A stretch of DNA of 64,000 nt from Candidatus Krumholzibacteriota bacterium (GTDB lineage: Bacteria > Krumholzibacteriota > Krumholzibacteriia > Krumholzibacteriales > Krumholzibacteriaceae), in contig JAFGCX010000036.1 of assembly GCA_016932415.1 (NCBI GenBank), positions 38,079 through 102,078 of the forward strand. The letters are read 5' to 3'. The position numbers were made by a program, and so were the translations under genes. Numbering within the stretch: position 1 is the stretch's first letter; every line of letters starts with the position of its first letter. Positions 1-8,284 of this stretch are shown here, in pieces. The notes under the pieces are model-generated. The model was not told the origin of the DNA, searched no databases, and worked only from the letters and a program-made list of their open reading frames with translations.

Positions 1-620
1 CTTTCCGGGATATGCAGTATCGCGATAAGCGGGTCCAGACCCGAGACCTTGAATGTAGCCTGGTTAGGCAATATCATATTCCCGACCTTGATCCTTCTTT
101 CTGACACTACTCCGCTGATCGGTGTTCTTATCGATGTATATTCAAGGTTCAGCTGAGCCATCTCATAGATCGCCTGCTGTTGATCGTATTCGAATTTGGA
201 TTGCTGGAAGATCTCGGTACTGACCAGTTGCTGTCGATGAAGATCCATGTTTCTTCTATAGTTACTTTCAATTTTTTCCAGGTTGGCTTTTGCCTGCACA
301 AGCTGTACGGAGAGTATCTCGTCGTCGAGTTTAGCCAGGATATCGCCGGCTTTTACGTACTGTCCTTCCTCGACCATCAGTTTTTCAACAGTTCCGCTGA
401 CCTTCGCGACGACTTCCGTCTCCTCCTCGGCCTCTATGGTGGCAGTGCCGGTGAAGTATGCCGCGATCTCGCCCCTGGTCACCGAGTCCACCTCGACCGG
501 GACGACGACCTTTTCATCTTTCTTCTCCGTCTCTGAGTGTGAATTATTCGAACACCCGGCCAGACCCGCCAGCATGACGGGAAAAACAAGCGCCATGGAA
601 ATAAATCTGTTCACTTTCAT
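1..620 (-). CDS. RND efflux periplasmic adaptor subunit (HlyD/MFP family), 3' part cut by window edge
   Basis: Reading the minus strand from the ATG at 620-618 gives an open frame that leaves the window at base 1, so only the N-terminal ~206 residues are here. Seen: a lipoprotein signal with lipobox LAGC (Cys23), a short charged linker, then a lipoyl/barrel-sandwich half (ending GTVEKLMVEEGQYVKAGDIL), a coiled-coil hairpin rich in Q/E/L (about residues 90-150) and the second lipoyl half ending near SGVVSERRIKVG. This order is that of membrane fusion proteins linking an inner-membrane RND pump to an outer-membrane channel. A GGGAGAG ribosome site lies just upstream. The pump gene is expected beyond the left edge. 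Family assignment is secure; substrate cannot be told. Confidence 0.88.
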   Translation of the reverse strand, partial: MKVNRFISMALVFPVMLAGLAGCSNNSHSETEKKDEKVVVPVEVDSVTRGEIAAYFTGTATIEAEEETEVVAKVSGTVEKLMVEEGQYVKAGDILAKLDDEILSVQLVQAKANLEKIESNYRRNMDLHRQQLVSTEIFQQSKFEYDQQQAIYEMAQLNLEYTSIRTPISGVVSERRIKVGNMILPNQATFKVSGLDPLIAILHIPE

Positions 621-799
621 TTTAATCTCTCCCTGGTATTATTTGCACCATTCAACAATGTATACGGTGATAGAGACACAATTGTTACACTAAAAGATAT
701 CATGGTTTCAGTCTTCAGAGATAATTTTCTCCATAGCTTCCAGGGAAGGGCGGAGGGATGAAAAATATTGATGCAGCAGGCCTGATTCTATGATAGGTA

Positions 800-828
800 T
801 TGTATTGTATTATTCGACCCGGTACGAT
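800..828 (+). promoter_or_regulatory. Probable sigma70-type promoter for purD
   Basis: TTGTAT (800-805), a 17-base spacer and TACGAT (823-828), about 50 bases ahead of the purD start. The only promoter-like pair I see in the 258-base gap between the adaptor gene and purD; moderate match. Confidence 0.45.
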
Positions 829-878
829 TCGTGGGTTCAGGCCGGCATGACAGTCACAGATAAGGAGAGATTGGCAAT

Positions 879-2147
879 ATGAAGGTTCTTGTCGTTGGTA
901 GCGGAGGAAGAGAACACACTATCGTATGGAAGATCGATCAATCGGAAAAGGTCGACAGGATCTACGCGGCTCCCGGGAACGCCGGTATCGCCGAACTTGC
1001 CGAATGTGTGCCGATCGATGCTGATAACAAGAAAGCACTGGCTGATTTTGCCATTAAAAATGAGATCGATCTTACTATCGTGGGACCGGAGGCGCCTCTC
1101 GTATCAGGGATCGTCGATCTTTTTAACGAAAAGGGACTCAGGATATTCGGATTTGACAGCAGGGGCGCGTTACTCGAGGGAAGCAAGGTGTGGGCGAAGG
1201 AGTTTATGAGGAAGTACAAGATACCGACCGGTAGTTTCATGGCCTTTGACGATCACAACGCGGCGCAGGATGCTGTCGAGATCGGTTCGCCTCCATTCGT
1301 GATCAAGGCCGACGGACTTGCCGCAGGCAAGGGAGTCCTGATCTGCGAAAGCCTTGAGAAAGCGAGAGGGGCGATAAGCAGCATGATGAAAGAATCGGCT
1401 TTCGGCAAGGCGGGAAACAGGATAATCATAGAGGAATATCTTGAGGGGCCCGAGATATCCATACTTGCAGTTTTCGACGGCAGGGATTACCGTCTTTTTG
1501 TCCCATCCCAGGATCACAAGAGGGTCTTCGACAACGATGAAGGTCCAAACACGGGGGGGATGGGAGCTTATGCCCCCGTGCCGTTTCTTGATCATGAACT
1601 GTCCGAAAAGATCAGGATCGAGATCATAGAAAGGACATTCAACGGTATCCAGCAGGAGAACATCACCGGAGCGGGGCTTGTGTATTTCGGTATAATCCTT
1701 ACGGAAGAGGGGCCAAAGGTACTTGAATACAACTGCCGGTTCGGGGACCCCGAGACGCAGGTCATAATCCCCCTTTTCAATGGCGATCTGTTCGAAGTCC
1801 TTTATGAAGCGGTCGAACAGAACCTCGACAGCGTTGATTTCGAGAACAGCAGCGATTCATGCGCCTGCGTCGTTGTCGCTTCGGGCGGATACCCGGGACC
1901 ATATGAAAAAGGATATGAGATCACCGGTATCGAGGGGGCTGATGACGCGGGGTGCCTTGTCTTTCACGCCGGGACTGCTATTGAAGACGGCAAGCTGGTC
2001 ACTGCCGGGGGAAGAGTCCTGGGAGTGACCGCGGTTGCGAGAACGCTCGAAGAAGCATTAAACAAAACTTATAACGGTGTGAATATAATACAGTTCGACG
2101 GGTGTTATTCAAGATCTGATATTGGAAAGAAAGGGTTGAGGAAATAG
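879..2147 (+). CDS. purD: Phosphoribosylamine--glycine ligase
   Basis: GAR synthetase: ATP-dependent joining of glycine to 5-phosphoribosylamine, second step of purine synthesis, cytosolic. The 422-residue protein starts MKVLVVGSGGREHTI, the hallmark N-terminal nucleotide-like fold of PurD, followed by the ATP-grasp region (FVIKADGLAAGKGV near residue 140; EEYLEGPEISILAVFDG; VLEYNCRFGDPETQ near 285) and the C-terminal domain. Length matches the family. Start chosen because AAGGAGAG lies about 10 bases upstream. It is followed 84 bases later by purE, so the two are likely cotranscribed, although other purine genes are not nearby. Confidence 0.97.
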   Translation: MKVLVVGSGGREHTIVWKIDQSEKVDRIYAAPGNAGIAELAECVPIDADNKKALADFAIKNEIDLTIVGPEAPLVSGIVDLFNEKGLRIFGFDSRGALLEGSKVWAKEFMRKYKIPTGSFMAFDDHNAAQDAVEIGSPPFVIKADGLAAGKGVLICESLEKARGAISSMMKESAFGKAGNRIIIEEYLEGPEISILAVFDGRDYRLFVPSQDHKRVFDNDEGPNTGGMGAYAPVPFLDHELSEKIRIEIIERTFNGIQQENITGAGLVYFGIILTEEGPKVLEYNCRFGDPETQVIIPLFNGDLFEVLYEAVEQNLDSVDFENSSDSCACVVVASGGYPGPYEKGYEITGIEGADDAGCLVFHAGTAIEDGKLVTAGGRVLGVTAVARTLEEALNKTYNGVNIIQFDGCYSRSDIGKKGLRK

Positions 2148-2231
2148 TTGCCGTAGATCAGGACTGATATGGTCGAGAGATTATCCGTCCGGGAACAAAT
2201 CACGGCAGAGATAATGTGAAAGGAGCAAGGT

Positions 2232-2699
2232 TTGGGTAAAGAGATCGAAGTCGCCGTCATTATGGGTAGCGAATCTGACAGGGAGATTATGGAGCTGACG
2301 ATGGCACAGCTGGACAAACTCGGCATTTCAGCGGAACTGAAGGTCTCATCCGCTCACAGGATGCCTGAAGCTACCAGGGAATTTATATCTGAGGCAGAAA
2401 AGAGGGGAGCCAGAGTGTTCATAGCGGGAGCTGGAATGTCGGCAGCGCTGCCCGGATTCGTCGCTTCAGCCACTCTCCGGCCGGTAATAGGTGTACCTAT
2501 TCCCAGCGGTCTTCCCGACGGGATCGACGCGTTGCTCTCGATTGTCCAGATGCCTCCCGGAATACCGGTCGCTACAGTCGCTATCGGCAGGGCGGGGGCA
2601 AAAAACGCCGCTATCCTTGCCGCAGAGATCCTTGCGGTCGGAGATGAGAAGTATAAAGACGGATTGAATAGACTGCGTGATTCATGGAAGAGAAAGTGA
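2232..2699 (+). CDS. purE: 5-(carboxyamino)imidazole ribonucleotide mutase
   Basis: Class I PurE, interconverting N5-CAIR and CAIR in purine synthesis. The 155-residue protein shows the family signatures VIMGSESDREIM at the N terminus, SAHRMPE near residue 41, and the AGAGMSAALPGFVAS / GVPIPSGLPDG segments lining the active site. Translation begins at a TTG codon (2232) supported by AAGGAG seven bases upstream; the first ATG is internal to the conserved fold. Its partner PurK is not in the window. The 3' end overlaps the next gene by 16 bases, indicating translational coupling. Confidence 0.96.
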   Translation: MGKEIEVAVIMGSESDREIMELTMAQLDKLGISAELKVSSAHRMPEATREFISEAEKRGARVFIAGAGMSAALPGFVASATLRPVIGVPIPSGLPDGIDALLSIVQMPPGIPVATVAIGRAGAKNAAILAAEILAVGDEKYKDGLNRLRDSWKRK

Positions 2700-3295
2700 C
2701 CGGCAGTTTCAGTCCCGGCTTGATTGGCGAAGCGGTACGTGTCATGCGATCCGGCGGGATCGCCGTCCTGCCCACGGACACACTTTACGGCTTGCATTGT
2801 CTTGCGTCAGATATCGCTGCTATAGAAAAAATAATAGATTTAAAAGGGAGAAAGGGTGAAACAGGGTTCATTCTTCTCGCTTCCGATATATCGATGGTGG
2901 ACGAGGTCGTTTCCGAGTGGCCTGATGATTACAGGGGCAGGCTTGACGAAATATGGCCGGCGCCTCTAACCGCCGTCTTGCCGGCAGGCAGCAAAGTCAT
3001 TCCTCTTTTATCTCCAAAAGGCAAAGTCGCGGTCAGGGTTCCCTCTCTCGGTCCGTTGCGGCAACTGATAAGAATTCTTGGCGAGACGATAGTATCGACC
3101 AGCGTAAACAGAAGCGGGAGGCCTCCTCTCAGAAGGATCGCCGATATAAGGAAGGAATTCAGAGGACTTGATATATATATTTCAATGAGAGGAAGAAGAT
3201 CCGATCTTCCATCGACGATCGTCGATTGTTCAAAAGTTCCTTCCGTTGTTGTAAGGAAGGGCAGATGCCGCGCGTGGAATTTCGGAGAAAAATGA
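2684..3295 (+). CDS. tsaC: L-threonylcarbamoyladenylate synthase (Sua5/YrdC/TsaC family)
   Basis: Makes threonylcarbamoyl-AMP from threonine, bicarbonate and ATP for the universal t6A37 tRNA modification. Seen in the 203 residues: the N-terminal signature LPTDTLYGLHCLASD (normally TDTVYGLG), the KGRKGETGFILL segment corresponding to the K-x-R-P substrate loop, and the later conserved AVRVPSLGPLR and STSVNRSGRPP blocks. It is the short YrdC/TsaC-type form, lacking a C-terminal Sua5 domain. The ATG lies inside the end of purE and has no clear ribosome site, so it probably depends on translational coupling. KGRKGE where the usual motif is KxRP is a mild deviation; a YciO-type paralogue is the alternative. 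Confidence 0.88.
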   Translation: MEEKVTGSFSPGLIGEAVRVMRSGGIAVLPTDTLYGLHCLASDIAAIEKIIDLKGRKGETGFILLASDISMVDEVVSEWPDDYRGRLDEIWPAPLTAVLPAGSKVIPLLSPKGKVAVRVPSLGPLRQLIRILGETIVSTSVNRSGRPPLRRIADIRKEFRGLDIYISMRGRRSDLPSTIVDCSKVPSVVVRKGRCRAWNFGEK

Positions 3296-3361
3296 TCGTG
3301 GAACGATAAAAGGAGACTGGCAAAGGCCGGAAGAAGCGACGATATTGAAGCGGATTGTCAT

Positions 3362-4120
3362 ATGAAAGGAGAAGTCTTGGCGCTGAAAGAGGAGTTCATC
3401 AGTTCCGGTCAGTGGCTCTTCAGATGGAGGAGTTACCTTCCGCTTCTGCTTATTATTCTTATCATATTCTGCATGACTTCGAAGGATTTCAGCAGGAATC
3501 GGTTTTTCATCTCGCTGACGTGGGAACTCGCGGTATTTGCCATTTCTCTTCTCGGACTCGCCGTACGTGTTTACGCGGTAGGGCATACACCATCGGGGAC
3601 ATCCGGAAGGAACAGGGCTTCACAGGTCGCGGAGGTACTTAACAGGACGGGAGCATATTCACTGGTCAGGCATCCTCTTTATCTCGGAAATTTTTTAATA
3701 TGGTCAGGGGCCGCCCTTTTTATACATATCTGGTGGGTAGTTGTAATCACGGCTCTCTTTTTTTGGTTATATTATGAAAGGATCATGTTTGCCGAGGAGG
3801 AGTTTCTTAGAAAGAAGTTCGGCAGCGAATATGAAGAGTGGGCTGCCAGGACTCCGGCTTTCGTCCCACGATTTAAAAACTGGAAAAGACCCGAGCTCTC
3901 ATTCTGCCTTTCCAAAGTCATTAAAAAAGAGTATCTGGGATTCTACGGAATAATAACGGTCTTTACAATCCTTGAATCTAGTTCGAGATTCATGATTGAA
4001 GGCAAAGTAGCTCCAGCACCTTTCTGGAGAGCGATTTTTTTATTCGGAACAGTCTTGTTCATTACGATCCGGATCTTAAATAAAAAAACCGATATTTTTC
4101 ATGTCAAAGGCCGTTCCTGA
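3362..4120 (+). CDS. Integral membrane methyltransferase (isoprenylcysteine/phospholipid methyltransferase-like)
   Basis: 252 residues with about five hydrophobic segments. The diagnostic part is residues ~95-165: a conserved region YSLVRHPLYLGNFLIWSG, then an acidic-tailed segment ERIMFAEEEFLRKKFG and EYEEWAARTPAFVPRF, the SAM-binding C-terminal signature shared by ICMT, PEMT and the DUF1295 group. In Leptospira a related enzyme (LmtA) methylates the lipid A 1-phosphate; with LPS genes nearby in the same genome that role is possible but is inference. A further ~70-residue C-terminal membrane extension (two hydrophobic stretches) follows the core. Upstream ribosome site is weak, so the exact start is uncertain. 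Confidence 0.75.
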   Translation: MKGEVLALKEEFISSGQWLFRWRSYLPLLLIILIIFCMTSKDFSRNRFFISLTWELAVFAISLLGLAVRVYAVGHTPSGTSGRNRASQVAEVLNRTGAYSLVRHPLYLGNFLIWSGAALFIHIWWVVVITALFFWLYYERIMFAEEEFLRKKFGSEYEEWAARTPAFVPRFKNWKRPELSFCLSKVIKKEYLGFYGIITVFTILESSSRFMIEGKVAPAPFWRAIFLFGTVLFITIRILNKKTDIFHVKGRS

Positions 4121-4215
4121 CTGTAGATGCCTGACCACGGAAACGGGGGGATGGACCTTCAACGTAAATGATTTCGGCCGGTCAAGATCCTGATACAGGA
4201 AAGGGAGAAACGAAA

Positions 4216-5373
4216 ATGAAAAAAAGGCAATGGACGAATCTTCTGCTCCTCGTTTTTATCGTAACGTTCTGTGTGGTGAGTTGCTCGCGGCCCGTCCCGG
4301 CAGATCCGGCAGAAGATGAATCTCTTCCCCTGAATATTATCATCTTTATCGGCGACGGCATGGGGGTCTCCCATATTACAGCGGCGAAGACAATCCGGGG
4401 CACTCTTCATATGGAAAGGCTGCGTCATTGCGCCCTGGTGACGACACATCCCGATAGTGGTTTCGTCACCGATTCGGCAGCAAGCGGAACAGCCCTGTCG
4501 ACCGGTGAAAAAACTCTCAACGGGATGGTCTCTGTCTCGCCGGACGGCAGGAAGTATAAGACTCTCTTCGAATATGCTTCGGGAATGAAGAAATCAACGG
4601 GTCTTGTAGTCACTTCATCGGTGACTCATGCCACTCCGGCGGTCTTCGTATCTCACGTAAAGGACAGGGGGGATAATTGTTCGATCGCAGAACAGATAGC
4701 CGATTCTGATATCGATATTCTTTTTGGAGGAGGAGCAGCCTGGTTCATGCCGGAATCAGTAGAGGGCAGCATGAGGAGAGACGAGAAGGATCTTATCGCG
4801 AGACTTCGAGAGAGGCTTGATATCGCGCTTACGCCGGAAGAGTTCAGAAAGCTTGGTGATACCCGGGGCGCCGCGGCTTTATTGACAATGGGACATTCGG
4901 GAACCGTTTCGCAAAGGGAAATATCACTGACGCAGATGACGGAAAAAGCGATCAGGATCCTTTCGCGGGACCCGGACGGTTTTATTCTGATGGTCGAAGG
5001 TTCGCAGATAGACTGGGAAGGACATGACAATAACCTCGGCGGGATAATATCGGAAACGATCGATTTTGATGACGCTGTCGGAGCGGGTGTCGATTTCGCG
5101 GCAGATAATGGAAGGACCTTGGTTGTTGTTACCGCCGATCATGAGACGGGCGGTTTAGCGCTGAATGACGGTTCGATCGATGAAAAGAAGATAACCGAAG
5201 CTTCTTTTTCTACGGACGATCATACAGGAACGATGGTCGCGCTTTTCGCGACAGGACCTGGATCGGAGCTGTTCGGCGGTATAATCGACAATACATCTAT
5301 CGGGAAGATCCTGATAGGATTGACAAGGAAAGGTGAGTGTGGGGAAACTCGCGCAAGGAATAAAAAAGGCTGA
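4216..5373 (+). CDS. Alkaline phosphatase, lipoprotein
   Basis: PhoA-superfamily metallophosphatase anchored to a membrane. Start placed at the ATG preceded by AAGGGAGA because it opens directly into a lipoprotein signal peptide with lipobox VVSC (Cys23); an upstream in-frame ATG at 4168 would bury this signal. Metal and catalytic motifs visible: IFIGDGMG (Asp47), VTDSAASGTA with the nucleophile expected at Ser87, the GHDNN zinc segment, and VTADHETGG. About 385 residues, shorter than E. coli PhoA but usual for this branch. Sits alone, with a strong promoter for the next gene following it. Substrate specificity (monoester or diester) cannot be told. Confidence 0.92.
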   Translation: MKKRQWTNLLLLVFIVTFCVVSCSRPVPADPAEDESLPLNIIIFIGDGMGVSHITAAKTIRGTLHMERLRHCALVTTHPDSGFVTDSAASGTALSTGEKTLNGMVSVSPDGRKYKTLFEYASGMKKSTGLVVTSSVTHATPAVFVSHVKDRGDNCSIAEQIADSDIDILFGGGAAWFMPESVEGSMRRDEKDLIARLRERLDIALTPEEFRKLGDTRGAAALLTMGHSGTVSQREISLTQMTEKAIRILSRDPDGFILMVEGSQIDWEGHDNNLGGIISETIDFDDAVGAGVDFAADNGRTLVVVTADHETGGLALNDGSIDEKKITEASFSTDDHTGTMVALFATGPGSELFGGIIDNTSIGKILIGLTRKGECGETRARNKKG

Positions 5374-5466
5374 TCTGACCCGAATTGTCAATTTCCAGGC
5401 TGCGGGAACTCCCCTCAGGTGAAAGAGGGCAGATCGACGGGGGAAGGGTATTATAAAGTTATCTTG

Positions 5467-5495
5467 TTGATTAACATCAAATTAACCTGTATAAT
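5467..5495 (+). promoter_or_regulatory. Strong sigma70-type promoter for the C1A protease gene
   Basis: TTGATT (5467-5472), exactly 17 bases, then a perfect TATAAT (5490-5495). Transcription would start near 5502, so the protease must use the downstream ATG at 5529, which has AAGGAGGT in front of it. Confidence 0.8.
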
Positions 5496-5528
5496 TAAAG
5501 CGTGTTCTTGCGCCTCAAGGAGGTAAGG

Positions 5529-8057
5529 ATGAGACGGATTTTTAATCTGATGTTTCTTGCGGCGGTGGTCGTATCTTTTTCTTTGATCTATCCCAGTGAT
5601 TCGATCACGGCGGGTGAGGATGATCTGAAGATAAGAGCCCTGCAGGAAAAGATCGATGCCATGGGGTATGACTGGATCGCAAAAAGGACTCCTCTTACCG
5701 ATCTTACCGAAGAAGAATTTCTTTCATTATGCGGGACGACGGTTCCTCCCGACGTAGAGAAGCGTTTCGATCGATTATCGTCTTCTCTGCCAGGCAGATT
5801 GAGAGGAACGATGGCTCCTCCCTCCTGGGACTGGCGCGATGCCGGTATGGTATCGTCAGTAAAAAATCAGGCATCATGCGGAAGTTGCTGGGATTTCGCC
5901 GCTATCGGAGTGCTTGAAGCGATTTTGCTGCAGAATGAAGCTTATGAATATGATCTTTCCGAGCAGCAGGTCCTCTCATGCGTGACTGGAGGTACCGGGT
6001 GCGACGGTGGATGGTATTCATGGGCGTGGAGTTATATAAGGGAGAACGGAGCAGTTGATGAGACGTGCATGCCTTACCAGGCAAGCGATACGGTCACATG
6101 CGTCGACTATCTCTGCTCAAAGATAGCTACCTGCGGGGAATGGATCGATATACCTGATGATGTCGACGCGATCAAACAGGCGGTCATGATCTCCCCTGTC
6201 GCCACTACATTTACCGTCTATAACGATTTCAAGAGTTATGGAGGAGGGTGCTACGAGCATGCCGATGAGGGGCCGATCAACCACGCCGTAGTAATAATAG
6301 GCTGGGATGACGCGATGTGCAGTGGTGAGGGAGCCTGGTTGATCAAGAACAGCTGGGGACCGGATTGGGGCCTTGATGGATTTTTCTGGATAAAATACGG
6401 ATCATGCCGGGTCGGATATGCTACGCAGCTTCTATACTACAACCCCGGTGATCAGATATCATATGACAGTTCAGCGATCGATGATTCCTCGGGAGACGGA
6501 GACGGGCGATGCGATCCGGGCGAATCGATCGATATCTCCGTAAACCTTCTTTCAGATATCATCTCCCCGGTCAGGACGGGGATCACGGCGACTCTTTCGA
6601 CAGATGATGATATGATAGAGGTCATCCAGGGGAGCAGTTCATATCCGGATATGGATCCGGGAGATCTGTCTTTCGGCTCTCCTCCTTTTGAATTTTCTGT
6701 CAGTCAGTTCGCCGCTCCCGGAAGTGTCATCGAGTTTGTCCTTGATATAACCGCCGATGGAGGGGCGTATACCCGCAGCGATACTTTCGAATTGAGGATA
6801 GGAGATTGCCCGATCCTTTTAGTCGATGACGATGACGGAGCGACATATGATGATTATCTGGAGAACTCCCTTTCAAATAACGGATATGTGTATGATATCT
6901 GGTCTGAAAACGAAGAGGGATTTCCAGGATATATCGATCTCGCAGGGTATTCCGCGGTGGTCTGGATGACGGGAACAGGCGGTGATATCGAAGCGGAGAA
7001 CAGGACGACGCTCTCGACTTATCTCAGCATGGGAGGAAGGCTCCTGATAACCGGCCAGGATATCGGATGGCAGCTGAATTATGAAGGGTACGTGAACGAG
7101 ATACAGTTCTATAACACCTATCTTCATTCTGATTATATCTGGGATGATTCCGGATACAGGTCGCTGACGGGACTTCCGGGCGACCCGGTGGGTGGGGGGC
7201 TTTCTTTTGATATCGGAGGGGGCGATGGGACCGGAAACCAGGATTATCCGAGTGAGATCAATCCAAGGTCCGGCGCCACGGCGGTCTTTGAATATTCGCC
7301 GGGAGTGGAAGGAGCGATCAGATTTGACGGGAGCCACAGGATCGTTTATCTGGCCTTTGGCCTGGAAGCGGTAAATACGAGCGCGATGCGAGACTCTATA
7401 ATGCACCGGAGCCTCGAATGGCTGGTCGATGAATGGCCGGACATGGAAAGGCCTGATGTCACTCTGACCTCGCCTGTGGGGGAAGTTGAGCTTGAGGGTG
7501 GAGAGATGTTCGAGATAACCTGGTCGGCTTCAGATAACACGGGAGTCACGTCGATAGATATCCTGCGGTCATACGACAGCGGCGAGACATATGATGAGAT
7601 CGTGGCTGAAGGAGAGAGTAACGATGGATCGTTCGAATGGACTGTGCCCGACAGTGCTTCTTCTGAATCAAGGTTGAGGGTCATAGCGAGGGATGCTGCC
7701 GGACTTGCCGGTCACGATGATTCAGATGAGGATTTCAGCACTACCGTAGTGACCGGTTCGCAGGATATCCCTGATATCGACCGGTATGCTCTTGCCCAGA
7801 ACATTCCGAACCCTTTCAATCCCGGAACGACGATACAATTCGATATCCCGATCAGGACAAAGGTGAGAATATCAGTGTACAATGCGAACGGTCAGCTTGT
7901 AAGGACCATTGCCGACAGGATCTTCGATAAAGGCAGACAGATCCTCACCTGGGATGGAAAGGACAGGAACGGGCACAATCTTTCGTCAGGAGTCTATTTC
8001 TACCGCATGGACGCTCAACAGTTTGTAAAGACGAGAAAGATGGTGCTTCTCAGATAG
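5529..8057 (+). CDS. Secreted papain-family (C1A) cysteine protease with C-terminal FlgD-like sorting/anchoring domain
   Basis: An 842-residue exported protease. Signal peptide at residues 1-~25; propeptide-like region to ~100; then the papain fold with Gln/Cys in NQASCGSCW (Cys120), His252 in INHAVVIIGWD and Asn274 in IKNSWG. Cysteine-rich flanks (SCVTGGTGCDGGW) match cathepsin-like enzymes. Next come an Ig-like/immune-inhibitor-like middle region (~310-660), an Ig-type repeat (~640-740, DNTGVTSIDILRSYDSGE) and a FlgD-like tail beginning NIPNPFNPGTTIQFDI and ending SSGVYFYRM...KMVLLR. In related phyla this tail marks secreted surface proteins; whether it is a type IX signal here is not shown. 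Start fixed by AAGGAGGT and by the promoter at 5467-5495. Confidence 0.93.
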   Translation: MRRIFNLMFLAAVVVSFSLIYPSDSITAGEDDLKIRALQEKIDAMGYDWIAKRTPLTDLTEEEFLSLCGTTVPPDVEKRFDRLSSSLPGRLRGTMAPPSWDWRDAGMVSSVKNQASCGSCWDFAAIGVLEAILLQNEAYEYDLSEQQVLSCVTGGTGCDGGWYSWAWSYIRENGAVDETCMPYQASDTVTCVDYLCSKIATCGEWIDIPDDVDAIKQAVMISPVATTFTVYNDFKSYGGGCYEHADEGPINHAVVIIGWDDAMCSGEGAWLIKNSWGPDWGLDGFFWIKYGSCRVGYATQLLYYNPGDQISYDSSAIDDSSGDGDGRCDPGESIDISVNLLSDIISPVRTGITATLSTDDDMIEVIQGSSSYPDMDPGDLSFGSPPFEFSVSQFAAPGSVIEFVLDITADGGAYTRSDTFELRIGDCPILLVDDDDGATYDDYLENSLSNNGYVYDIWSENEEGFPGYIDLAGYSAVVWMTGTGGDIEAENRTTLSTYLSMGGRLLITGQDIGWQLNYEGYVNEIQFYNTYLHSDYIWDDSGYRSLTGLPGDPVGGGLSFDIGGGDGTGNQDYPSEINPRSGATAVFEYSPGVEGAIRFDGSHRIVYLAFGLEAVNTSAMRDSIMHRSLEWLVDEWPDMERPDVTLTSPVGEVELEGGEMFEITWSASDNTGVTSIDILRSYDSGETYDEIVAEGESNDGSFEWTVPDSASSESRLRVIARDAAGLAGHDDSDEDFSTTVVTGSQDIPDIDRYALAQNIPNPFNPGTTIQFDIPIRTKVRISVYNANGQLVRTIADRIFDKGRQILTWDGKDRNGHNLSSGVYFYRMDAQQFVKTRKMVLLR

Positions 8058-8094
8058 ATACCGGGGCGTCTGAATAAGATCAACGATTCTCCAT

Positions 8095-8122
8095 TCACCC
8101 GGCCGGCTCAGCGGCCGGGTGA
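8095..8122 (+). terminator. Perfect 11-bp hairpin after the protease gene
   Basis: TCACCCGGCCG (8095-8105), six-base loop, CGGCCGGGTGA (8112-8122). Very stable, 38 bases past the stop codon, but no uridine run follows, so it may be an mRNA-stabilising end or a Rho-assisted terminator. Confidence 0.45.
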
Positions 8123-8185
8123 TCGGCCGGTTTATAGGGCTCCGGTTTATTTTTGCGCTGCTCTGCTGTTTTTCGTGAATTATCA

Positions 8186-8214
8186 CTGACAATGAATGAA
8201 AATCACTGTATTGT
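8186..8214 (+). promoter_or_regulatory. Probable sigma70-type promoter for the barrel-ABC-FG-GAP cluster
   Basis: CTGACA (8186-8191), 17-base spacer, TATTGT (8209-8214), about 70 bases ahead of the start at 8285. The remaining sequence of the 227-base gap holds only the hairpin listed at 8095. Confidence 0.5.
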
Positions 8215-8284
8215 CGGAACTAATCGATTCCGATCGGCGTATTCAGTTTAATACCGATCTGGCAGTTATAGAACAGAGGATTTA

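Noticed and set aside
6873-7406. 177-codon minus-strand frame opposite the C1A protease
   Set aside because: Composition rich in R/S/P/I typical of antisense frames in this genome; no homology pattern.
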